A stretch of 64,000 bases of DNA, taken from Rhodospirillaceae bacterium. GTDB taxonomy: Bacteria > Pseudomonadota > Alphaproteobacteria > Bin65. The notes beneath the pieces are model-generated. The model had not been told where the DNA came from and did no database searches. It saw nothing but the letters and a program-made list of their open reading frames with translations. The position numbers and the translations under genes are program-made. This document shows, piece after piece, positions 35,481 through 42,051 of this stretch. Each line of letters starts with the position of its first letter. The first letter of the stretch is position 1. Where the stretch lies: the NCBI GenBank assembly GCA_028819475.1, contig JAPPLJ010000021.1:1-64000 (forward strand). Direction: 5' to 3'.

Positions 35481-35506
35481 ATTGGTGTATATTGGTGCAG
35501 ATTGGT
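35481..35506. promoter_or_regulatory. three ATTGGT boxes at 10-bp spacing (tmm side)
   Basis: ATTGGT is repeated at 35481, 35491 and 35501, each exactly 10 bp apart, in the sequence ATTGGTGTATATTGGTGCAG and its continuation. The array lies 82-107 bp upstream of tmm. With the two inverted copies at 35307-35322 it makes a five-box set flanking the divergent promoter region (35169-35587), which is otherwise gene-free and AT-rich. Confidence 0.6.
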
Positions 35507-35587
35507 ATGTGCAGAGGTTGCAGAATCTGAAACGATGCCGGTGTTTCGGGCGGAGTGCAGCGACCGGCAGGGAGTGTGAGTGAGACC

Positions 35588-36931
35588 ATGAGCAAACGCA
35601 TTGCGGTAATCGGTGCAGGTCCATGCGGCCTTGCACAGTTGAGGGCGTTTCAGACGGCGAAAGCCGGTGGAGCGGAAATTCCGGAGATCGTCTGCTACGA
35701 GAAGCAGGACGACTGGGGCGGCCTGTGGAACTATACCTGGCGCACCGGCACGGACGAATTCGGCGAGCCGGTGCATTGCTCGATGTACCGCTACCTGTGG
35801 TCCAACGGGCCGAAGGAAGGCCTGGAATTCGCCGACTATTCCTTCGAGACCCACTTCGGCAGGCAGATCGCGTCCTACCCGCCGCGGGAAGTCCTGTTCG
35901 ACTACATCACCGGCCGGGCGAAACAGTCGGACGTGCGCGACTGGATCCGCTTCCGCACCCCGGTTCGGCGCGTCGACCACGACGCCGCGAGCGGCCGGTT
36001 CACGGTAACGGCCCATGATCTCGCAACGGACGAAGAATACGGCGAGGAGTTCGACAACGTCATCGTCGCGACGGGCCACTTCTCGACGCCGAACGTGCCG
36101 CATTTCGACGGTCTCGACCGGTTCAACGGCCGGGTCATGCACGCCCACGACTTCCGCGACGCCGTCGAGTTCGTCGACAGGGACATCCTGATCATCGGGA
36201 CCAGCTACTCGGCGGAGGACATCGGCTCGCAGTGCTGGAAATACGGCTGCAAGTCGGTCACCGTCAGCCACCGCACCGCGGCCATGGGCTATGACTGGCC
36301 GGACAACTGGAAGGAGGTGCCGCTGCTCCAGAAAGTCGAGGGCAACACCTGCACCTTCAAGGACGGCTCGACCTCCGACGTCGACGCCATCATCCTGTGC
36401 ACCGGCTATCTGCACCATTTCCCCTTCATGGCGCCGGAGCTGTGCCTGAAGACCGCCAACCGGCTGGCGGCCGCCGACCTCTACAAGGGTGTCGTCTGGA
36501 TCGACAATCCGAAGCTGTTCTATCTGGGCATGCAGGACCAGTGGTACACCTTTACCATGTTCGACGCCCAGGCCTGGTATGTCCGCGACATCATCCTCGG
36601 CCGGATCGCGGTGCCGGACCGCGACGCCCGGGCGGCCGACGTGGCCGACCGGGAGGCCCGGGAAGACGCGCTCGAGGACGACTACGGCGCGATCAGCTAC
36701 CAGGGCGACTACGTCCGCGAGCTGTCCGCCGACACGGACTATCCCAGCTTTAACGTCGACAACACCGACGAAGCGTTCTTCCAGTGGAAGAAGTACAAGA
36801 AGCAGGGGATCATGAGCTACCGCGACCACGGCCACAGGTCGGCCATCACGGGCACCGACGCCCCGGTCCACCACACGCCCTGGGTCGAGGCGATGGACGA
36901 TTCGATGGCGAGCTATCTGGGCAGCGGATAG
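35588..36931 (+). CDS. tmm: trimethylamine monooxygenase (FMO family)
   Basis: A 447-aa flavin monooxygenase that oxidises trimethylamine to its N-oxide with NADPH and O2. It matches bacterial Tmm along its length: FAD motif GAGPCG (residues 9-14), [43 protein letters not shown], the NADPH site [19 protein letters not shown] (in part), [12 protein letters not shown] and the C-terminal PVHHTPW. ATG 35588 follows GGGAG. No TMAO demethylase (tdm) or TmoXWV transporter is in the window. It is divergent from livK and probably co-transcribed with the TPR-like gene 32 bp downstream. Confidence 0.93.
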   Translation: MSKRIAVIGAGPCGLAQLRAFQTAKAGGAEIPEIVCYEKQDDWGGLWNYTWRTGTDEFGEPVHCSMYRYLWSNGPKEGLEFADYSFETHFGRQIASYPPREVLFDYITGRAKQSDVRDWIRFRTPVRRVDHDAASGRFTVTAHDLATDEEYGEEFDNVIVATGHFSTPNVPHFDGLDRFNGRVMHAHDFRDAVEFVDRDILIIGTSYSAEDIGSQCWKYGCKSVTVSHRTAAMGYDWPDNWKEVPLLQKVEGNTCTFKDGSTSDVDAIILCTGYLHHFPFMAPELCLKTANRLAAADLYKGVVWIDNPKLFYLGMQDQWYTFTMFDAQAWYVRDIILGRIAVPDRDARAADVADREAREDALEDDYGAISYQGDYVRELSADTDYPSFNVDNTDEAFFQWKKYKKQGIMSYRDHGHRSAITGTDAPVHHTPWVEAMDDSMASYLGSG

Positions 36932-36963
36932 CGGCGCCCCGGCCGGCCTGTCATCGCCCGGCG

Positions 36964-37698
36964 ATGGGCGCCCAAGCCGCAGAATGGGAATGGGAGGCCT
37001 TCTCGGCCGCGGCGCTCGAAGCCTATCGCGCGGCGCGGCGGGAGGAGGCCGTCCATCTGTGGCGACGGGCCGGCGCACTGGCGCGGGAATTCCCGGCGGG
37101 AGACCCGCGCCGGGCCGCCAGCGCGAACAATGATGCGCTGGCCCTGCTGATCGACCAGGCCCATGAGAGTGCCGCCGCCGCCCTGACTTCGACGCTCACT
37201 GCCTGGGATGACGCGCTCGACTGGACCGGCGGCATGGCGGTGTCGCCCGTGGCGCGCAGTTCGATGTTCCACCAGCGCCTGGAACAGCGCCATGTCGAGA
37301 CCTACGGCGACGTCCGGCGCGCGCGGCACCGCGCGTTCCTGACCGGCGCCGCGGCGCTGACCCGCTTCAATCTCGGAATTGCGCGCCTCTTCCTCGACGA
37401 GGACGAAGCGGCTGAGACGCTCCTTCAAGAGGCCCTTGCCGAGCGGGAGCGGGCATTCGGCCCCAACAATCCGGAGGTCGCCGAGATCGCCCGAGTCCTC
37501 TCCGGAAAGGCCGACGCCGCCGAGGAGGACGCGCGGATGGCGCTATACGATGGCAAAATCCGCACCGTCGCCGAAAACCGCGCGACCGACATGCTGGAGG
37601 CCTGGCGCAGGGAACAGCCGCACGAGATGACCGACACCCGCCGCCTGCTGGCCGCGGCCTATCTCACCGCGATCGTCCACGAACGGGACTTCATGTAA
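36964..37698 (+). CDS. TPR-like protein of unknown function
   Basis: A 244-aa soluble, helix-rich protein. I do not recognise a named family. Repeated helical pairs such as YRAARREEAVHLWRRAGALA, ANNDALALLIDQAHESAA and LGIARLFLDEDEAAETLLQE look like tetratricopeptide repeats, suggesting a protein-binding scaffold. Residues 95-120 (HQRLEQRHVETYGDVRRAR) are rich in charged residues. It has no signal peptide. It starts 32 bp after the tmm stop on the same strand and its stop directly abuts the convergent DUF2442 gene. A role in tmm expression or activity is only positional inference. Confidence 0.7.
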   Translation: MGAQAAEWEWEAFSAAALEAYRAARREEAVHLWRRAGALAREFPAGDPRRAASANNDALALLIDQAHESAAAALTSTLTAWDDALDWTGGMAVSPVARSSMFHQRLEQRHVETYGDVRRARHRAFLTGAAALTRFNLGIARLFLDEDEAAETLLQEALAERERAFGPNNPEVAEIARVLSGKADAAEEDARMALYDGKIRTVAENRATDMLEAWRREQPHEMTDTRRLLAAAYLTAIVHERDFM

Positions 37699-38121
37699 TC
37701 AGGCGCCCGATCCGCCGGCCATGCGGCGAGGCCGCCCGCCCTTCCGGCCATTTTTTTGTGCCGCCGACGCCTTCGCAACGGAACGGACCCTGCCGCCCGC
37801 GGCGCCCATTTGAGCCGCCATCCAACTTCTGGATCCGAAATCGCCGCGCAGCAAAGCGGGTACGTAGAGGTCGGCATCGAGCCGCGGCCAGTGAAGGCCC
37901 AATCCGGTCGGACTGATTTCAATCTGCGCCAGATCTTCGGGCGATGCGTCGGCAAGTCCTTCCGCCTGTGCTGCGGGAAACGCAATCTCGACGCCGGTAT
38001 TCAGCAGGGCGATGACGCGTCGCCGGCGCCGGTCGTAGCGGGCAGAGATAACGTGGCCGGCCTCGCGCTCTTTCTGAGCCCGCGCTTCGGCTCTTTCGAA
38101 TTCCTGTTCAGAAATCACCAT
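37699..38121 (-). CDS. DUF2442 family protein
   Basis: A 140-aa small protein whose central part (ISARYDRRRRRVIALLNTG, then IEISPTGLGLHWPRLDADL) is the DUF2442 domain. DUF2442 genes are commonly paired with DUF4160, and such pairs are treated as toxin-antitoxin candidates. The C-terminus (about 115-140) is an unusually basic tail with KNGRKGGRPRR, which could contact nucleic acid. ATG 38121 lies inside the DUF4160 gene (14-bp overlap), so translation is coupled. It ends against the convergent TPR-like gene. Confidence 0.85.
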   Translation of the reverse strand: MVISEQEFERAEARAQKEREAGHVISARYDRRRRRVIALLNTGVEIAFPAAQAEGLADASPEDLAQIEISPTGLGLHWPRLDADLYVPALLRGDFGSRSWMAAQMGAAGGRVRSVAKASAAQKNGRKGGRPRRMAGGSGA

Positions 38122-38356
38122 GAATCCTGGTCCATTCGTCGCAAAGCATCGCGAGTTCCTCACCGAGCAACTTGCCGATACCACTCACCTCTCTTCGCCC
38201 GAAACCGAAACTTGCACGCAGTTCCGGAGGGCCTTCGGGACAGTTCAAATTAAAGACCGCCTCTTTGCCCGCACCGATGACATGAACATGCGCAGGCCGA
38301 TGATCGTTCGGATAGATGACCACGCGCAGGCCATCGAGACGAAGCACCGTTGGCAT
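38108..38356 (-). CDS. DUF4160 family protein
   Basis: An 82-aa protein of the DUF4160 family. The characteristic HRPAHVHVIGAG segment near residues 19-30 is present, with VVIYPNDH before it. It is the first gene of a two-gene module with DUF2442. There is no clear ribosome site. The -10-like TATACT lies only about 10 bases before the start codon, so the mRNA would have a very short leader. A palindrome overlaps the promoter, as in self-regulated toxin-antitoxin operons. Biochemical function is unknown. Confidence 0.85.
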   Translation of the reverse strand: MPTVLRLDGLRVVIYPNDHRPAHVHVIGAGKEAVFNLNCPEGPPELRASFGFGRREVSGIGKLLGEELAMLCDEWTRIHGDF

Positions 38357-38366
38357 TACTTAAAAT

Positions 38367-38387
38367 AGTATAACCCAAGCGCTTGGG
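38367..38387 (-). promoter_or_regulatory. promoter -10 with perfect 14-bp palindrome (operator)
   Basis: CCCAAGCGCTTGGG (38374-38387) is a perfect palindrome lying directly upstream of TATACT (38367-38372, minus strand), between the -10 and where a -35 should be. It precedes the DUF4160 start by 18 bp. A protein bound here would block the promoter, which fits autorepression of the DUF4160-DUF2442 module. Confidence 0.65.
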
Positions 38388-38423
38388 AAAGATCCAAATA
38401 CTGGAGGTGGCGGCGGGCCGAGC

Positions 38424-38759
38424 TTATTCCTTTGCTCCCGACGCTTCCGCCGTTTCCTCTTCAATCCATTGCAGGAAGGCCGGATTGCCGCCTTCGATCG
38501 GCAGGGCGACGACGCAGGGGCAATCGTAGCTGTGGATTTCCCGGACATGGCCGGTCAATGAGTCGACCAGATCGCTGCGCGTCTTGGCGATCAGAACGAC
38601 CTCCTCGTCGGTCTGGATACTGCCCTCCCAGCGATACTGGGACAGCATGCCCGGCAGGATGTTGACGCAGGCGGCCAGCCGGCGCGCGACCAAGCTGGCG
38701 CCGATGGCCCGCGCTTCCTCCACCGAACCGGCGGTCATGTAGACCAGCGTTGCAGACAT
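38424..38759 (-). CDS. cutA: CutA, divalent-cation tolerance protein
   Basis: A 111-aa CutA protein, a very stable trimeric ferredoxin-like fold linked to copper and divalent-cation tolerance. Landmarks are ARRLAACVNILPG with the metal-associated Cys, SQYRWEGSIQTDEEVVLIAKT, and IHSYDCPCVVALPIEGGNPAFLQW (in pieces). ATG 38759 has GGAGGG/AGGGG upstream; the frame is open upstream but non-homologous. It stands between the DUF4160 promoter and the divergent MFS gene. Confidence 0.95.
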   Translation of the reverse strand: MSATLVYMTAGSVEEARAIGASLVARRLAACVNILPGMLSQYRWEGSIQTDEEVVLIAKTRSDLVDSLTGHVREIHSYDCPCVVALPIEGGNPAFLQWIEEETAEASGAKE

Positions 38760-38897
38760 CGCCCCCTGCCCTCCCCGCTGCGCATCCGGCGCATTGACGG
38801 TCTGCGCATTGAGAATTCCGGGGCGGCAGGTTGTCAATGACATCGGCTGCGGCGGCGCTTATCTTTCGCCGGCCCGCTCCTGCACGAACCGGTGCGC

Positions 38898-40106
38898 ATG
38901 TCCGCCAACCGCAGCCACTTTCTGTTTCTCAATTTCGGCCATTTCGCCGACCACCTGTTCATGCTGATCTTCGCCAAGGCGGCATTCAGCGCGGGGCTGG
39001 CGTTCGGCCTGGCCGAGAACGGCGCCTATGCGGAAATGCTGCCCTACGGCATCCCGGCGATGGTGCTGTTCGCCGCCTGCGCGCCGCTGGCGGCGCATCT
39101 GGCCGACAAGTGGCGGCGCAATGCAATGATGGCGGTCTTCTTCATCGGCATCGGCCTGGCGTCCGTCGCCACCAGTTTCGCACAATCGCCGCTGCAGGTC
39201 GGCATCGGGCTGGCGGTCATCGGCGTCTTCGCGGCGATCTACCATCCGGTCGGCATATCCATGGTGATCCAGGGCGGGGGCAATGTCGGCTGGCGCCTCG
39301 GCGTCAACGGCGTCTGGGGCAATATGGGCGTGGCCGGCGCGCCGCTGCTCACCGGGTTCATCCTGTCCTTCATCGACTGGCGCGCCGCCTTTTACGTTCC
39401 GGGCGCCATGTCGGTCGCCCTCGGCCTCGCCTATGTCGGCATGATCCGCAGCGGCCGGGCCGATCCGGCGCCCGGCACGGCCCGGGAGCGCGCCCATGTG
39501 TCCTTTGCCGCGGGCTGGCAGCGGGCGCTGGTGGCGCTCGCCCTGGTCACCGGCGCCGGCGGCTTCGTGTTCGGCGCCATGACGTTCCTGGTGCCGCGCC
39601 TGTTCGACGTGCGCATGACCGGAATCACGGACGACATCGCGCTCACCGGCGCCCTCGCGGCGATCGTTTACGCCGCGGCTGCCTTTTCGCAGCTCGCCGT
39701 CGGCCGGCTCATCGATCGCCACCCCGTCAGGCGGGTGCTGGTGCCCGTCGCCCTTGCGCAACCGGTATTCCTCGCCGCGATGGCGCTGGAGACCGATTAC
39801 GCGCTGTTCGCCGCCGCCCTGCTCGCGATGGCGTTCGTGTTCGGCCAGATCCCGATCACCGACGCCGTGCTCGCCCGCTATGTGCCGGACCAATGGCGCA
39901 CCAAGGTGCTGTCGGTCAAATTCCTGCTCAATCTCGGGGTCGGCGCCCTGGCGATCATGTCCGCCCGCTGGGTGCTGGCCAACGACGGCTCTTTCGAAAC
40001 CGTCATGCTGATCGTTGCCGGCGCAGCGCTTCTGGTGATCGCCGCCGCCCTGATGCTGCCGTCCCGCTCGGGTACGGAACTCGGCGCCGCCGCACCGGCG
40101 GAGTAG
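38898..40106 (+). CDS. MFS transporter
   Basis: A 402-aa major-facilitator permease with twelve predicted spans. The loop 2-3 motif is degenerate (HLADKWRRNAMM), the loop 8-9 equivalent is GRLIDRHPVRRVL, and helix 5 has GVNGVWGNMGVAGAPLLTG. Substrate unknown; the fold and the YHPVGISMVIQGG segment resemble small MFS antiporters of the FsrR/NarK-like broad group, which is not specific. The start is ATG 38898 or GTG 38892; neither has a clear ribosome site. Divergent from cutA. Confidence 0.88.
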   Translation: MSANRSHFLFLNFGHFADHLFMLIFAKAAFSAGLAFGLAENGAYAEMLPYGIPAMVLFAACAPLAAHLADKWRRNAMMAVFFIGIGLASVATSFAQSPLQVGIGLAVIGVFAAIYHPVGISMVIQGGGNVGWRLGVNGVWGNMGVAGAPLLTGFILSFIDWRAAFYVPGAMSVALGLAYVGMIRSGRADPAPGTARERAHVSFAAGWQRALVALALVTGAGGFVFGAMTFLVPRLFDVRMTGITDDIALTGALAAIVYAAAAFSQLAVGRLIDRHPVRRVLVPVALAQPVFLAAMALETDYALFAAALLAMAFVFGQIPITDAVLARYVPDQWRTKVLSVKFLLNLGVGALAIMSARWVLANDGSFETVMLIVAGAALLVIAAALMLPSRSGTELGAAAPAE

Positions 40107-40170
40107 CCGGCCGGTTTTCTCCAGGGTTTTGCAACCGGCTGATTGCGAAATCGAAAGAAACGGACAGGCC

Positions 40171-40590
40171 CTAGTCGACGAACCGCGCCCTGGCCTCTTC
40201 GGGGACGGGGACGGCCTTGATGCCGGCCGGGCGGTCGGGCGCCGGAATCACCCAGACGCGCTTCTCGAAGCCTTCCAGCGCGGGGCGGCCGTCGGCGTGG
40301 GTGAGCGCGTGGCTGACCGTGAAGGTCTTGCCGCCCCATTCGCTGACATGGCTCGCCATCGTCAGGCGGTTGCCGAGCCGGCAGGCGTTGCGGAAGGTTG
40401 CGCCGGTCTCCAGCAACGGCATGCCGCTGACGCCGAAGTCGCGAGCCATCTCGGGATAGGACAGCGCGTTGGCGGAGAACAGCCGCTCGGTCGCCTGGTC
40501 GAACCAGGTGTAGAACCAGGGATAGAAGACGATCCCGGCCGCATCGCAATGCGCCCATTCCACGGTGATTTCAGTCCGGTATTCCCGCAT
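40171..40590 (-). CDS. hot-dog fold acyl-CoA thioesterase (4HBT-like)
   Basis: A 139-aa hot-dog-fold thioesterase. The catalytic Asp lies in WAHCDAAGIVFYPWFYTWF, which matches the 4-hydroxybenzoyl-CoA thioesterase pattern (xDxxGxVYYxxY-like). ATG 40590 follows AAAGG; the frame upstream is unrelated. It would hydrolyse an aromatic or short acyl-CoA in the cytosol. It is convergent with the MFS gene and is followed upstream by the DUF454 gene on the same strand, 178 bp away. Confidence 0.9.
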   Translation of the reverse strand: MREYRTEITVEWAHCDAAGIVFYPWFYTWFDQATERLFSANALSYPEMARDFGVSGMPLLETGATFRNACRLGNRLTMASHVSEWGGKTFTVSHALTHADGRPALEGFEKRVWVIPAPDRPAGIKAVPVPEEARARFVD

Positions 40591-40768
40591 TCGCCCACAC
40601 CTTTGCCCAACGCGCCCTCGCGCCGCCACGGCGCCGACACATACGCGATCGGCCGGCCGCCGCCAAGCCGGCGCCCGTTGAAACAATCGCCTGAATTTTC
40701 GGGAAAATTACCCGGAATGCTGGAACCGGCCGGAACGCGCACCCGCGCCGCTCCGGCCGGGCGCCGCT

Positions 40769-41140
40769 TCAGCGGTCCGGCGGCGACGGCCGCGACAGCA
40801 CGAAGGCCGCCGATGCGCTCAGGACGACCGCCTGCACCGCGAGGATGACCGTATCGACCTCCGCCGCCACCGATATCGCGAGGACCGCAACCATCGAGGC
40901 GACGCCGACGATCTTGGCGCGCCTGTGGATGGCGCGATGCTCGCGCCAGTCCCTGATGAGCGGCCCGAAGACCCGATGGGAATGCAGCCACGCATGCCAG
41001 CGCTTCGAAGACCGGGCGAAGGCGTAGGCCGCGACCAGAAGAAACGGCGTCGTCGGCAGCAGCGGCAGCGCTGCGCCCAGCGCGGCAAGCGCGAGCGCCG
41101 CGATGCCGACGGCAAACCATACGGCCCGCCGGGGGCTCAT
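40769..41140 (-). CDS. DUF454 (YbaN) family inner-membrane protein
   Basis: A 123-aa membrane protein of the DUF454/YbaN family. The family signature GAALPLLPTTPFLLVAAYAF is at residues about 18-38, followed by ARSSKRWHAWLHSHRVFGP and two further spans. ATG 41140 is chosen; ATG 41167 would add nine residues. The reading frame stays open far upstream but there it is antisense to the VOC gene. Function unknown. Confidence 0.87.
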   Translation of the reverse strand: MSPRRAVWFAVGIAALALAALGAALPLLPTTPFLLVAAYAFARSSKRWHAWLHSHRVFGPLIRDWREHRAIHRRAKIVGVASMVAVLAISVAAEVDTVILAVQAVVLSASAAFVLSRPSPPDR

Positions 41141-41425
41141 TCCGGATCGGCCCGATTCCCGGTCCATTACCGACTGCCGCGCTTGATCGTCATGGGTTTC
41201 CGGGACAGGGCGGGCGCCTGCGGACGCGTCGCGACAGGGCGCCCGGATGCGATCGCTTTCGAATAGCATCGACATCGCCGCGGAGGCAAATCCGCCCCGC
41301 CGCCCGGCGGCCGTCCGTAAGGACATTTTCGCACCCCGGCCATGCAGGCCTGCGCGGCGGCGCACCATTGGTCTTCGCAAGAAAATTGCGGCATACTGGG
41401 CGCAGCAATGCAGGAGCGCCTTGCC

Positions 41426-41983
41426 ATGAGCACGCGGACGACGAGCCCGGCAACCAGCAACATGCCGGACATGCCGCCGATCGAGCGGCTGCATCACTGG
41501 GCCTACAAATGCCGCGACGGCGAGGAAACCCGCCACTTCTACGAGGATATCCTGGGCCTGCCGCTGGTCCACGTCATCCGGGCGGACAGCGTGCCCTCGA
41601 CCGGACAGTGCGATCCCTATGTCCATCTCTTCTTCGGCATGCCGGACGGCTCTGCGGTTGCCTTCTTCGACCTCGGCGACAACCAGGCCGCCGACCTGTC
41701 GCCGAACACGCCCTCCTGGTGCAACCACATGGCGCTGCACATGAATTCGGTCGACGAGGTGCTCCAGGCCAAGAGCCGGCTCGAGGCCCACGGCGTCCAT
41801 GTCATCGGCCCGACGGACCACAAGTTCGTCCAGTCGATCTATTTCTTCGACCCGAACGGCTACCGCCTGGAGCTGACCCACGAGCTGGCGGAAGAGGAAG
41901 CCGACTATATCGCCCATGCCCGGGCCAGCGCGCGCAACAAGCTCGACGCCTGGACCGAGGAAAAGCGCGCCGCGGCGGCCTAG
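41426..41983 (+). CDS. VOC-superfamily protein (glyoxalase/extradiol-dioxygenase fold)
   Basis: A 185-aa vicinal-oxygen-chelate protein. The metal ligands are likely a His in LHHWAYKC (about residue 21-22), a His in CNHMALHM and the Glu in YRLELTHE, giving a 2-His-1-Glu site. It is a single module of the size of glyoxalase or fosfomycin-resistance-like enzymes and of some extradiol dioxygenase domains. ATG 41426 has AGGAG nine bases upstream. The reductive-dehalogenase homologue follows after 68 bp on the same strand, so the two probably form an operon acting on one, perhaps aromatic, substrate (inference). Confidence 0.88.
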   Translation: MSTRTTSPATSNMPDMPPIERLHHWAYKCRDGEETRHFYEDILGLPLVHVIRADSVPSTGQCDPYVHLFFGMPDGSAVAFFDLGDNQAADLSPNTPSWCNHMALHMNSVDEVLQAKSRLEAHGVHVIGPTDHKFVQSIYFFDPNGYRLELTHELAEEEADYIAHARASARNKLDAWTEEKRAAAA

Positions 41984-42051
41984 TGCATCCTGCATCGCAT
42001 GACAGGGCCGCGCCGGGCGGCTAGAACGTCCGGCGACCAGGGAGTTTCGCC

